This document shows, one piece after another, positions 52,848 to 61,553 of a stretch of DNA of 64,000 bases. A program made the translations under genes and the position numbers. The notes under the pieces were generated by a model, which was given only the letters and a program-made list of their open reading frames with translations, was not told the DNA's origin and searched no databases. The stretch's first letter is position 1, and each line of letters opens with the position of its first letter. Source of the DNA: Streptomyces sp. NBC_01478 (lineage in GTDB: Bacteria; Actinomycetota; Actinomycetes; Streptomycetales; Streptomycetaceae); assembly GCF_036227225.1 (NCBI RefSeq), contig NZ_CP109444.1:7669501-7733500 (forward strand). The letters are read 5' to 3'.

Positions 52848-53786
52848 TCAAGCCAGCAACCCGGACGCCTTCCACAGCCGTCGCCCCACACCCCGCAGCA
52901 CACCGATGTCGTCCAAGAAGTCCGTCAGCTTCTTCGACCCGCTCTGCATGACCTCCCGCCGATGCCCACTCGCCCGCACCTGAGCCACGGCCTCGTCCCG
53001 ATCGAGCCCGACGTTCGTGTACACCTCGGGATTGACGAAGGCGATGGAGAAGATCCGCGCGAACTCACCCGAGGTGACCCGGGTGAACTCCTGCGACCAC
53101 CGCGGCGCGGTCACCATCTGCCGCCTCAACTCCTCCCGCGCGTACCGCACATGACGAGCCTCCTCGACCACGTGAATCCGCGTGACCCCCCGGACCAAGG
53201 TCTGCACCCGCTCATCCGGAAACGTCAACCGCTGCATCCAGTCGAGGACTTCCTCACCGAGCAACGTCGCCGTGAACGAACCCGGCGTGGTGGAGATCGT
53301 CTTGAACAACCGCCCCAGGTTCTGATGGGCCCGGCTCACCGGATACCAGGGCGCGTCCCCACGCGAGATCAGCCGCGCGAACATCTTCGAGTGGCGGCAC
53401 TCGTCCTCGATCTCGGTGAGCGCGTAGCGGACGTGCGCACTCGTCGCCGCTTTGTCGTAGATGTGCCGGACGAGGAGTTGCATCAGGATCAGCTCGAACC
53501 AGATACCCAGCGAGGCGAGCGCCGCGGCCTCGTGCTGCGAGAGCAGGATGCGCTGCTCCTCGCCCATCCGTTTCCACAGCGGGGTGTCGTACAGCGACAC
53601 CAGCTCCGGCGGCCAGAACCACTTGCCGTCCTCGAAGGGTGCGTCCCAGTCGAGTTCCTTGTCGGGGTCGAAGGAGTGCTTGGCGGAGGAGGCGAGCAGC
53701 CGCTCGGCCACCTGCTCGCGGTCCTTGAGCAGGCCGAGTGCGTCACGCAGCCCGTCGACCGCGTCGGCTTCGGTCAGGGTCGTCAT
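52848..53786 (-). CDS. AurF-type non-heme diiron oxygenase
   Basis: This 312-residue helical protein is related to p-aminobenzoate N-oxygenase AurF and CmlI-like arylamine oxygenases. Likely diiron ligands are in ILLSQHEAAALASLG, ALTEIEDECRHSKMF, LLGEEVLDWMQRL and IHVVEEARHVRYAREE, giving the E/H pattern of the family. The start is ATG 53786. The activity is unknown; diiron N-oxygenases generate nitro or hydroxylamine groups, but many actinobacterial copies have no pathway neighbours, as here. A hairpin/repeat element follows at its 3' end. Confidence 0.85.
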   Translation of the reverse strand: MTTLTEADAVDGLRDALGLLKDREQVAERLLASSAKHSFDPDKELDWDAPFEDGKWFWPPELVSLYDTPLWKRMGEEQRILLSQHEAAALASLGIWFELILMQLLVRHIYDKAATSAHVRYALTEIEDECRHSKMFARLISRGDAPWYPVSRAHQNLGRLFKTISTTPGSFTATLLGEEVLDWMQRLTFPDERVQTLVRGVTRIHVVEEARHVRYAREELRRQMVTAPRWSQEFTRVTSGEFARIFSIAFVNPEVYTNVGLDRDEAVAQVRASGHRREVMQSGSKKLTDFLDDIGVLRGVGRRLWKASGLLA

Positions 53787-53912
53787 GGTTCTCCCACCTC
53801 GCGGATCGGCGTGTTACCTGGGGTCACATCCTCCGAAGTCTTATGAGACTGCTTGTCAGCAAGCTCGTCAATCCCCTCTACGGGACTTGTTGGCCCGGTG
53901 ATGTCCGTTCGC

Positions 53913-53960
53913 GGGCCAGGCCCTGTCCGGCGATGGATCCTGCCGGACAGGGCCTGGCCC
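53913..53960. terminator. Strong hairpin downstream of DUF1062 gene
   Basis: A perfect 18-bp stem (53913-53930 with 53943-53960) with a 12-nt loop lies just beyond the DUF1062 stop. It probably ends that transcript and insulates the AurF-like gene promoter. Confidence 0.8.
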
Positions 53961-53969
53961 AAGGGAGGC

Positions 53970-54563
53970 TCAGCGCTTGAGCGTGAAGGTGAAGTCGCCG
54001 GAGAGCTTGCCGCTCAGCCGGACCGCCGAGACGAGGTTCCCCTTCGTGATCAGTCGTTCGACCTCGGCCCGCGGAAGACGGCAGCCCTCGGCGATCAGCC
54101 GCACCGGCCGGACCGGGATCCGCGCCGCGAAGCGGACCGAGACGTCGATGGCGTCGTTCGCATCGAGGTCCAGGAGATCCGTTCCGCCGGTGTCGAGACG
54201 CCAGGCGTTCTCCCAGTCGAGAGCGATGCGATTACGGCGCCGCACGACCGGATCCTGGAGCAACTCGGCTGCCAGGACAGTGTCGTTGGCATGAAGTCGG
54301 TCCAGCAGTTCGGGTCGTACGGAGCGCACGTTCATCCGCTCCAGGACCGTGAGCTTCGTGGTCTCCCCGCAGACGGTGCAGAGCGCGAGGAGCCAGGCGT
54401 CGATGAGTTTGTGGTTGGCGTTGACGCGGAATTTGCCGTCCGCCCGGAAGCGCTCGGACGCGCATGTGTGGCAACCGCGGAGGACGAGAGGCAGGCAGGT
54501 GGGTGCGACCACCCAGTTTTCGAGCACGGGAATACACCGGTTCCAGTGAGAAGTCCGCAGCAA
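53970..54563 (-). CDS. DUF1062 domain-containing protein
   Basis: This 197-residue protein matches DUF1062: a zinc-finger-like pair of cysteine pairs (VLRGCHTCASERFR and ALCTVCGETTKLTV) flanks FRVNANHKLIDAWLLALC, the family signature. The C-terminal half is an all-helical domain (GCRLPRAEVERLITKGNLVSAV) that ends in a short S4-like segment. Such proteins are usually called conserved hypothetical; RNA or zinc binding is plausible but unproven. A promoter region of 181 bp lies upstream. Confidence 0.85.
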   Translation of the reverse strand: MLRTSHWNRCIPVLENWVVAPTCLPLVLRGCHTCASERFRADGKFRVNANHKLIDAWLLALCTVCGETTKLTVLERMNVRSVRPELLDRLHANDTVLAAELLQDPVVRRRNRIALDWENAWRLDTGGTDLLDLDANDAIDVSVRFAARIPVRPVRLIAEGCRLPRAEVERLITKGNLVSAVRLSGKLSGDFTFTLKR

Positions 54564-54744
54564 AAAGGAGCGCGGCGCAGATGCGCGACGCGCGACGATT
54601 CAGCACTCGGGGGGTCTCACACGGTGTACAACGGCACGTCCTTGCCCAGACGACTCGGTTCGGCAGCACGGTAGCGGCGCGCAGCCGCGCCGCTCCACTG
54701 GTTTTCCAGCGCCTCACCACAGGGTTCCGGCAGACTCCAACTGG

Positions 54745-55266
54745 CTAGACCGAGCAGCCCAGTTCCTCGGGTACGACCACCGGCGACAGCGGCCCCGCCG
54801 TCCCGTCCGACGGGAACGACGTCCGCAGCGTGAACGCGTACGGCGTCGGACCGTGCGCCCGCAGGTGCAGCAGCCGTTCCTCCGCCTCCGCGACCGTGGG
54901 GCGGTGGCCCGCCGGGACCCACCACAGGGCGGTCATCGCCTCCCGCATCCGCTCGAACCACTCGCGGCGGCGGACCAGCAACTCCCGGTGCTGCCCCTGG
55001 TACATGAACGCGGTCAGGGTGTTCGTGTCGCGCCACACCGACATGTTGATGATCAGCCAGTCGTCGCCGAGGACGGGGACGTCGGTCGCGTTGCCGGAGT
55101 CCGACTGGAGGCGCCAGACGAAACCCTCGGCCGCGTCGGCGACGGCGTTCACGGGCTCGAGTCCGTCCACGAAGTCCTTCAACTCCGGGGAGTCCAGCGG
55201 GAATTGGAGGCGTCCGATGTTGACCTGGGCGAGTTCGTACGCGGGTACTGTCAACGGCTCAGTCAT
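54745..55266 (-). CDS. DUF3291 domain-containing protein
   Basis: This 173-residue protein is a DUF3291 member with the hallmarks YELAQVNIGRLQFPLDSPEL, SVWRDTNTLTAFMYQGQHRE and WWVPAGHRPTVAEAEERL. The fold is dimeric ferredoxin-like, as in antibiotic-biosynthesis monooxygenase families. No catalytic residues are assigned. The stop lies in a 181-bp space shared with DUF1062. The start ATG at 55266 opens MTEPLTVPAYELAQ. Confidence 0.88.
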   Translation of the reverse strand: MTEPLTVPAYELAQVNIGRLQFPLDSPELKDFVDGLEPVNAVADAAEGFVWRLQSDSGNATDVPVLGDDWLIINMSVWRDTNTLTAFMYQGQHRELLVRRREWFERMREAMTALWWVPAGHRPTVAEAEERLLHLRAHGPTPYAFTLRTSFPSDGTAGPLSPVVVPEELGCSV

Positions 55267-55311
55267 GAACCGAACGATAGGTCGGGCGCCCGTGCCGGGA
55301 CACCCCCCGTC

Positions 55312-56784
55312 TCACAGACCGAGCACCGCCTCCATCACAGCCTTCGCGATCGGCGCCGCGTCCCCACCCCCGCTGATGTCGGAGCGGTCGGCCGACGCGT
55401 CCTCCACCACCACCGCGACCGCCACCTTCGGCTCCAGGTCCCGCTCGCCCTGCGCCCAGGACACGAACCAGGCATACGGCGTACCGGAGTTGCCGATGCC
55501 GTGCTGCGCGGTGCCGGTCTTGCCGCCGACCGTGGCGCCGGGGATCGCCGCGTTCGTGCCGGTGCCCTCGGTGACCACGTCCTCCATGAGTTCCTTCATC
55601 TGTACGGCGGTTGCGGGGTGCATCGCCTGACGGACGGGGCGGGAGGATCCGGCCGTCGACACCGTCTCGCCTCCCCGCCGCGTCGTCCGCTCCACCAGAT
55701 ACGGCTGCCGCACCTGCCCGCCGTTCGCGACCGCCGCGGCGACCATCGCCATCTGCAACGGCGTGGCCCGCGTGTTGTACTGCCCGATCGACGACAGCGC
55801 CAACTGGGCCTTGTCCAGGGTGGTGTCGAAGGTGCTGGGGGAGACGGAGAAGGGGATCCGCACACCGGTGTCGTTGAAGCCGAACGCCTCCGCCGTGCCG
55901 CTCATGTCCCGCACGCCCACGTCCACCCCCAGCTTCGCGAACACCGTGTTGCACGACCACTCGAAGGCCGAGCGCAGGGGCGCGTCCACGCAGCCGTCGC
56001 CCTCGTTCGTGAGCGTCGTCGAGGTGCCGGGCAGCGGATACGGGTCGGGTGACTTCGTCGCCGCGTCCAGGTCCGTCACCACCCCCGCGTCCAGCGCCGC
56101 CGCCGCGGTGACCACCTTGAACGTCGAACCCGGCGGATAGGTCTGCCGTACCGCCCGGTTGAGCATCGGCTTGCTCGGGTCGGCGTTCAGCCGGTCCCAA
56201 CTGCGGTTCGCCGTACGGCCGTTGCCCGACAGGGAGCCGGGGTCGTAGGACGGGGTGGAGACCAGGGCGAGGACACGGCCGGTGGACGGTTCGATCGCGG
56301 CCACCGCGCCCGTGCGGGTGCCGAGTCCGTCGAACGCCGCTTGCTGGGCAGCGGAGTTGAGGGTGGTGACGACGTTGCCGCCGGGGTTCTGGGCGCGGGT
56401 CAGGTCGTTCCACAGGGGGAACGGCGAGAGCATCGAGTCGGTGCCGGAGAGGATGCCGTCCTCGGTGTGCTCCAGGAGCGTCGTGCCGTACTCCTGCGAG
56501 GCGAAGCCGGTCACCGGCGCGTACAACGGGCCGTCCCTGTACGTCCGTTCGTAGCGGAGCTGCTCGCCGGAGTCCCGGGAGCCGGTGACCGGTTTCCCGC
56601 CGACGAGGATCGCGCCGCGTGGCTGGCCGTAACGGGCGATGGTGTGGCGGCGGTTGGCGATGTTGTCGTCGTAGGAACGGGACTCGAAGACCTGGACGCG
56701 GGTGGCGTTCACCAGCAGGGCCAGCAGGAGCAGGGTGCAGAAGGCCGCCGCGAGGCGGATGTGGCGGGTCATGGAGTCGGTCAC
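55312..56784 (-). CDS. Penicillin-binding protein 2 (class B transpeptidase)
   Basis: This 490-residue membrane-anchored transpeptidase makes peptidoglycan cross-links. It has an N-terminal membrane helix (AAAFCTLLLLALLVNATRV), a dimerisation region of ~100 residues and a transpeptidase domain with SxxK (S220-TF-K223, PPGSTFKVV), SxN (S277-C-N279, EWSCNTVF) and KTG (K422, VGGKTGTAQHG). The start is GTG 56784, overlapping the FtsW-type gene (GTGA); ATG 56772 is an alternative. It is paired with the upstream glycosyltransferase-type FtsW/RodA protein, so the two form one cell-wall synthase. Confidence 0.95.
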   Translation of the reverse strand: MTDSMTRHIRLAAAFCTLLLLALLVNATRVQVFESRSYDDNIANRRHTIARYGQPRGAILVGGKPVTGSRDSGEQLRYERTYRDGPLYAPVTGFASQEYGTTLLEHTEDGILSGTDSMLSPFPLWNDLTRAQNPGGNVVTTLNSAAQQAAFDGLGTRTGAVAAIEPSTGRVLALVSTPSYDPGSLSGNGRTANRSWDRLNADPSKPMLNRAVRQTYPPGSTFKVVTAAAALDAGVVTDLDAATKSPDPYPLPGTSTTLTNEGDGCVDAPLRSAFEWSCNTVFAKLGVDVGVRDMSGTAEAFGFNDTGVRIPFSVSPSTFDTTLDKAQLALSSIGQYNTRATPLQMAMVAAAVANGGQVRQPYLVERTTRRGGETVSTAGSSRPVRQAMHPATAVQMKELMEDVVTEGTGTNAAIPGATVGGKTGTAQHGIGNSGTPYAWFVSWAQGERDLEPKVAVAVVVEDASADRSDISGGGDAAPIAKAVMEAVLGL

Positions 56785-58145
56785 GCTGCCACCTCGATGG
56801 CGTAGTCGGGCTGGCGGCGGGCCGAGTCGCTGAGCCGGATCAGCAGGGCCACGATCGCCCAGTTGGTGACGACCGAGGAGCCGCCCTGGGCGAGGAACGG
56901 CATCGCCATGCCGGTCAGCGGGATCAGGCCGGTCACCCCGCCCGCGATCACGAACACCTGGAGCGCGACGATCGAGGCGAGCCCGACCGCGAGCAGCCGG
57001 CCGAAGGGGTCGCGCAGGGCGAGGCCCGCCCGGTAGCCGCGCTCCACGAGCAGGCCGTAGAGGATGAAGATCGCGGAGAGGCCGGACAGGCCCAGTTCCT
57101 CGCCCGCCGTCGCCAGGATGAAGTCCGATTTGGCGGCGAAGCCGATGAGAATGGAGTGGCCGCGGCCCAGGCCCGTGCCGAGCATGCCGCCGGCCGCGAA
57201 CGCGAAGAGGGACTGGGCGAGTTGGTTCGGGCCCTCGCCCGCGTCGATCGACGCGAAGGGGTGCAGCCAGTCGAGGACGCGGCTGTGGACGTGCGGTTCG
57301 AGCCGGCCGACCGCGACCGCGCCGAGGGCGGCGAGCAGCAGGCCGACCGCGATCCAGCCGGTGCGCCCGGTGGCGACGTAGAGGAGCGTCACGAACAGGC
57401 CGAAGAAGAGGAGCGAGGTGCCCAGGTCGCGTTCCAGGACCAGTACGCCGACGCTGATCAGCCAGATCGCGACGATCGGGCCGAGCACGCGGCCGGTGGG
57501 GAGCTGGAGGCGCCAGACGCGGCGGCCGGCGTAGGCGAGCGCGCTGCGGTTGGCCGCGAGGTACGCGGCGAAGAAGACGGCGAGGAGCACCTTCGCGAAC
57601 TCGCCCGGCTGGATGGAGAATCCGGCGATCCGGATCCAGATCCGGGCCCCGTTCACGGCCGGGAAGAGGACCGGGAGGGTGAGCAGGACGAGGGCGGCGG
57701 CCACGCAGACGTACGCGTAGCGCTGGAGGACGCGGTGGTCGCGCAGGGCCAGGACCACGACGATGAAGAGCCCCACGCCCAGCGTCGACCACACGAGTTG
57801 GGTGGGCGCCGCCCGGTCGCCCGGTGTCTCCAGGTCGAGCCGGTAGATGAGGACGAGCCCCAGGCCGTTGAGGAGCACCCCGATCGGAAGCAGGAGCGGG
57901 TCGGCGTACGGGGCCCGCAGGCGCACCGCGATGTGCGCCAGCAGGGCGAGCACGCCGAGCCCGGCGCCGTAGCCGGCGGCGCCGGGCGGGACCGTGTCGT
58001 TCTTGGCCAGACCGACAGCGCAGTAGCCGTACACGGAGAGCAGTACGGCCACGACGATGAGGGTGAGTTCGATGCCACGGCGCCGGGGGAGGCGTACAGC
58101 GGGTGTGGGAAGGTCCGCTGTGACGGTGGTTCCGGCGTTGGTCAT
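56781..58145 (-). CDS. FtsW/RodA/SpoVE family peptidoglycan glycosyltransferase
   Basis: This 454-residue SEDS protein polymerises lipid II into glycan chains. About 10-12 membrane helices are visible, with conserved blocks ATAGEELGLSGLSAIFILYG (the family's late-loop motif) and MPFLAQGGSSVVTNWA near the C terminus. The start is ATG 58145. It is a second copy in addition to the core ftsW; there is no PASTA kinase or phosphatase next to it here. The coupled class B PBP and this SEDS protein are likely to act as a polymerase/transpeptidase pair. Confidence 0.95.
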   Translation of the reverse strand: MTNAGTTVTADLPTPAVRLPRRRGIELTLIVVAVLLSVYGYCAVGLAKNDTVPPGAAGYGAGLGVLALLAHIAVRLRAPYADPLLLPIGVLLNGLGLVLIYRLDLETPGDRAAPTQLVWSTLGVGLFIVVVLALRDHRVLQRYAYVCVAAALVLLTLPVLFPAVNGARIWIRIAGFSIQPGEFAKVLLAVFFAAYLAANRSALAYAGRRVWRLQLPTGRVLGPIVAIWLISVGVLVLERDLGTSLLFFGLFVTLLYVATGRTGWIAVGLLLAALGAVAVGRLEPHVHSRVLDWLHPFASIDAGEGPNQLAQSLFAFAAGGMLGTGLGRGHSILIGFAAKSDFILATAGEELGLSGLSAIFILYGLLVERGYRAGLALRDPFGRLLAVGLASIVALQVFVIAGGVTGLIPLTGMAMPFLAQGGSSVVTNWAIVALLIRLSDSARRQPDYAIEVAA

Positions 58146-58206
58146 GTCCGGAACTTACCCAAATGGGACGGGTTGTGTGCCTTGGGTGCGGAGTGTGTCT
58201 CGTCCG

Positions 58207-58698
58207 TCAGCACCAGCGGGGCGCGGGACCGATGTTGTCGATGTAGCGCGCCGAACCCCAGGCCCAGGTGCCGTCCGTGAGCAGGTACCAGAGGTTGTTG
58301 CCCTGGACGTTGGAGCCCCGGGTCTTGCAGAAGATCGAGACGTGCTCGCCGCGGTACGCGTACCGGATGATCCTGCTGCCGCGGTCCGGGCGGGAGCGGA
58401 GGGCGAGTTCACTGGCCGTGACGACGCCTCGGTAGTAGCGCGGGTTGTTGTTGTGGTCGCCGTGCTGGTTGTAGTCACCGCGGCCGTCGTCGTCGCCCTG
58501 CTGGTGGTCGCCGCGACCACCGTCGTCGTCCTGCTGGTTGTAGTCACCACGGCCACCGTCGTCGTCCTGGCGGCTGATGCCCTGGTCTTCGTCGCCCCAC
58601 TCGTCGTCGGCCACGGCGGGGGTGACGGCGGCAGCGGTGACGAGCGCACCGGCCGCGACTGCTATACCAAGACGGCGCAGGGAGAGGCTGAGGGACAT
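58207..58698 (-). CDS. Secreted SH3-domain protein with DDDGGRGD tandem repeats
   Basis: This 163-residue secreted protein has a signal peptide (LRRLGIAVAAGALVTAAAVTP) followed by three copies of a 12-residue acidic repeat: DDDGGRGDYNQQ, DDDGGRGDHQQG and DDDGRGDYNQHG (~45-80). The C-terminal bacterial SH3-like domain (SELALRSRPDRGSRIIRY; NLWYLLTDGTWAWGSARY) usually binds peptidoglycan. The repeated DDDG pattern looks like a metal (perhaps calcium) site, unproven. The start ATG at 58698 follows GGAGGTACCCCC. Likely a cell-wall-associated secreted factor. Confidence 0.88.
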   Translation of the reverse strand: MSLSLSLRRLGIAVAAGALVTAAAVTPAVADDEWGDEDQGISRQDDDGGRGDYNQQDDDGGRGDHQQGDDDGRGDYNQHGDHNNNPRYYRGVVTASELALRSRPDRGSRIIRYAYRGEHVSIFCKTRGSNVQGNNLWYLLTDGTWAWGSARYIDNIGPAPRWC

Positions 58699-58807
58699 GG
58701 GGGTACCTCCAGGAAATGGGGCGAACTTGACTATTCGCCACATTATGGGGAGGAGGGCGGGGCTCGCTCGCCACGCTGGTCCACACGGGCACGGCCCTGT
58801 TTTTTTT

Positions 58808-58843
58808 AGGGGCGCGGGGAACTGCGCGACCAGCCCCCACCGG
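58808..58843. repeat. 36-bp dispersed Streptomyces repeat, copy B (with T8 run)
   Basis: This copy is identical over 36 bp to 52798-52833 and preceded by a run of eight T. It sits 24 bp downstream of the minus-strand sensor kinase stop. Confidence 0.85.
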
Positions 58844-58867
58844 CCCGCAGCCAACGAACAACCGCTC

Positions 58868-60115
58868 TCATCGCAAGGTCAACGTCGCCAGCGCCCCACC
58901 ACCCTCACCGGCACCCACGTTGGTGAACTCCAACCGCGCCCCCAAAACCTCCGCCTGCCCCAGCGCGATCGTCAACCCCAGCCCATGCCCGGTAGCACCC
59001 CCCTCCGTACGAAACCGCTGAGGCCCGTGCTCCACCAAGTACTCCGGAAACCCGTCCCCGTGATCCCGCACGGTCACGACCACCCCGTCCACGGTCACCA
59101 CAACCGGCCCCCGCCCATGGCGATACGCGTTGGCGACAAGATTCGAGAGCACCCGCTCAAGCCGCCGCCGATCCGTCTCCACCCACGCGTCCCGCACGAC
59201 GACAACCTCCGCCCCGCTCCCCGACGCCCCCACGACCCGCCCCGCCACCACCCCCAACTGCTCGGTGTCCAGCTCGACTTGCTCCCGCCGGGTATCGAGC
59301 CGGGAGATCTCCAGCAGATCCTCCGTGAGCGTGCGGAGCGCCGCGACCCGGTCCCGCACCAGCTCGGTCGGCCGCCCCGGCGGCAGCAGTTCGGCCGCCG
59401 CGTGCAACCCGGTCAGCGGCGTCCGCAACTCGTGCGCGACATCCGCCGTGAACCGCTGCTCGGTCAGCAGCTTGCCCTGCAACGACGAGGCCATCGTGTC
59501 GAGCGCGGCGGCCACCGCGGCCACCTCGTCCTGAGGCAGGGTCGCGTCCTTCGTACGGGGATCGTCGACCCGCGCGTCCAGGTCACCGGCGCTGATCCGC
59601 CGGGCCACCTGCGCGGTGCCGTGCAACCGCCGGGTCACCCGGGTCACCGCGAACGCGCCGACCAGCAGGGTCGCCCCGATCGCCAGCGCCGAGGACCAGA
59701 CGATCGCCCGGTCCAGTCCGGCGATGGTGTCGGCGCCCTGCGAGTAGTCGACCGCCACGGCGAGCACCCGGTTGCCGGAGGCGGGGCCCGCCGCCCACAT
59801 CGTGGGGTGCCCCCGGTGCTTTCCGACCATCGTGCCGCGCTCCCCGGCGCCCGCGAGCCGTCGTAGCGGCACGGGCAGGTCCTCGGGATCGACGCCGGCG
59901 CCGTGCAGGAGCGAGTCGCCGGCCTCGTACTGCGTCGTCGCCTCCTTCAGCCGCGACAGCGCGAGGCCGCGGGCCTGGCCCACGGTCCGGTCGGTCACCG
60001 AGACATGCACGAGTACGCCGAGCAGGGCGGCCAGCGCGCAGCACATCACGGTGATGAACACGGCGGACTTGAAGGCGAGGGTCCCGGCCCAGCGGGGCAG
60101 CGCGAGCCTCGTCAC
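58868..60115 (-). CDS. HAMP sensor histidine kinase without adjacent response regulator
   Basis: This 415-residue kinase has a first membrane helix (AVFITVMCCALAALLGVLVH), an extracytoplasmic sensor of about 110 residues and a second helix (AIVWSSALAIGATLLVGAF). HAMP and HisKA follow with DVAHELRTPLTGLHAAAELL, then HATPase_c with LVANAYRHGRGPVV and RDHGDGFPEY and GHGLGLTIAL. The start is GTG 60115, overlapping the lipoprotein gene by 4 bp. There is no response regulator beside it, so the partner must be elsewhere. The coupled lipoprotein suggests a lipoprotein-tuned sensor, like the CseA-CseC arrangement. Confidence 0.9.
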   Translation of the reverse strand: MTRLALPRWAGTLAFKSAVFITVMCCALAALLGVLVHVSVTDRTVGQARGLALSRLKEATTQYEAGDSLLHGAGVDPEDLPVPLRRLAGAGERGTMVGKHRGHPTMWAAGPASGNRVLAVAVDYSQGADTIAGLDRAIVWSSALAIGATLLVGAFAVTRVTRRLHGTAQVARRISAGDLDARVDDPRTKDATLPQDEVAAVAAALDTMASSLQGKLLTEQRFTADVAHELRTPLTGLHAAAELLPPGRPTELVRDRVAALRTLTEDLLEISRLDTRREQVELDTEQLGVVAGRVVGASGSGAEVVVVRDAWVETDRRRLERVLSNLVANAYRHGRGPVVVTVDGVVVTVRDHGDGFPEYLVEHGPQRFRTEGGATGHGLGLTIALGQAEVLGARLEFTNVGAGEGGGALATLTLR

Positions 60116-60870
60116 GGCGTCGCCGAGACGACGGGCGTCGGTGTCACGCGACGGACTCCGTGCTTGCGGCCGCCCGTGCGCAGGAACTCGTCGTGGGTCA
60201 GCAGCATCGCCTTCTGGTCCGCGTCCCAGGTCCACTGCACGCGGTACTCGTACCCCGCCAGCTCCGAAGGCGAGCGGATGATCACCGAACGCCCGGCCAG
60301 TTCGACCCCGCTGACCGCGTCGTCGTTGGCCATGACCCGCACGAGCCGGTGTTTCTCGACGGTGTAGACGCGCACGGCGGTCATCTTGGTGGGCAGTAGG
60401 CGGAAGCCTAGGGTCAGGTCGTCGCGTCCGTCGCCGGTGAGGTCGCGGTAGTAGGGCTTGAGGACGGGGCACCGGGTCCCGTCTCCGCCGCTCGCGCAGT
60501 CGGCGATCCGCTCGGCCGTCCCCCGGTACGGCGCCTTGGAGCCGTCGTAGTCACTGGGGTTCGCGGCGATCTCCGCCCGTACGACGGCGATCGGGTCCAC
60601 CTCGCGGATGTCGTCCCCGGGGACGGTGATGCCCTTCACGGTCTCCGTGTCCGCCTCGTCGAAGTCGTAGGCGGGGGAGGAGGCGGGCGACAGATTCGGC
60701 CAAAGCCTGGCGGGACTGGTCGCCGTCGGGGTGGCCCCCGCGCCCCGCAGCGCGCCGGTGTCACCGCAGGCCGCCACGGTCGCGAGCAGCAGGGCGACGG
60801 TGGCGGCGATGCGGACGGGGCGACGGGGTGGCACTGCTCTCCTGCGGGGGCGCTGGTAGGGGACCCGCAC
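60112..60870 (-). CDS. Lipoprotein coupled to sensor kinase
   Basis: This 252-residue protein is a predicted lipoprotein: an Arg-rich N terminus, hydrophobic VRIAATVALLLATVAAC and a lipobox Cys at ~35. The mature part is ~215 residues with a YRDLTGDGRDDLTLGF block that resembles an FG-GAP/VCBS-type Ca loop. The start is GTG 60870, with no other candidate. The 4-bp overlap with the kinase gene argues for a functional pair, in which the lipoprotein could influence kinase signalling; the specific signal is unknown. Confidence 0.8.
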   Translation of the reverse strand: MRVPYQRPRRRAVPPRRPVRIAATVALLLATVAACGDTGALRGAGATPTATSPARLWPNLSPASSPAYDFDEADTETVKGITVPGDDIREVDPIAVVRAEIAANPSDYDGSKAPYRGTAERIADCASGGDGTRCPVLKPYYRDLTGDGRDDLTLGFRLLPTKMTAVRVYTVEKHRLVRVMANDDAVSGVELAGRSVIIRSPSELAGYEYRVQWTWDADQKAMLLTHDEFLRTGGRKHGVRRVTPTPVVSATP

Positions 60871-60950
60871 ACCCTATTCGTACGGAAGTCCTTTTTGTTC
60901 ACACGTGGGGCCGGGCGGGGGAAACGATTACTCGGCCACTGGCTTGTCGC

Positions 60951-61490
60951 CTACTCGGCCAGTTCCTCCAGCAGCCGGGCCGTGGACAGTCCCGCCCGCA
61001 GGTACTCCACGAACAGTTCGTTGTGGAGCGCCCACGGGGACCGGCGCGAGCGGATCAGCCGTATCGCCTCGTCGGTGGAGTACCCGCGGCGGACCAGCGC
61101 GTGGGCGACGACCAGGCCCGACCTGTTGTAGCCGTGATAGCAGCGGACGAGGACCTTCCGCCCCGAGTCCAGCGCGTCGCACGCGGCGACGGCCAGCCGC
61201 ATCACGCCCGTGAGCTGCGTCCCGTCCAGCGGCCCGTCCGGAATCGGCCACACATGGTGCTCGACACCGGGGTCCGGCCCGTGTCCCGGCAGCCGCAGCA
61301 GTGTCTGTACGAGATCGAACTCGTCCCGCACCACCGCGAACTCCAGTTGCCCCGAGCGCCCCCTGAACTCGTGCCCGCCCATCCACAGACCGGGCGTGAT
61401 CTCGCTCCACGGACTGTCCGGAGCGGGTACGTCGGGTTGCTTCCTGCGCGTCCGCAACGGCGCCTCCCCAAGGCCCAGCGACTGACCCAA
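60951..61490 (-). CDS. Dual-specificity / tyrosine phosphatase family protein
   Basis: This 179-residue phosphatase has the catalytic loop VRCYHGYNRSG, which fits CX5R with Cys-x-x-Gly-x-x-Arg-Ser, though Arg replaces the usual His before Cys. An upstream Asp-containing loop (VWPIPDGPLDGTQL) is in the general-acid position. The C-terminal helix SPWALHNELFVEYLRAGL is typical. It may dephosphorylate tyrosine or phosphoinositide-like substrates. Start ATG 61490; standalone gene. Confidence 0.85.
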   Translation of the reverse strand: MGQSLGLGEAPLRTRRKQPDVPAPDSPWSEITPGLWMGGHEFRGRSGQLEFAVVRDEFDLVQTLLRLPGHGPDPGVEHHVWPIPDGPLDGTQLTGVMRLAVAACDALDSGRKVLVRCYHGYNRSGLVVAHALVRRGYSTDEAIRLIRSRRSPWALHNELFVEYLRAGLSTARLLEELAE

Positions 61491-61553
61491 AGGTAACCGG
61501 CTTCTTGCCCCTTGAGCACCCCGCCTGTTCCCATGGACGAGGGGTGATGACGC

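Noticed and set aside
52848..53786. Nitro-group biosynthetic cluster around the AurF-type gene
   Set aside because: No PKS, NRPS or aminobenzoate genes lie nearby; a single oxygenase with TetR is not enough for a cluster call.
56619..58280. 553-residue frame antisense to the FtsW gene
   Set aside because: Shadow of a well-supported membrane protein gene.
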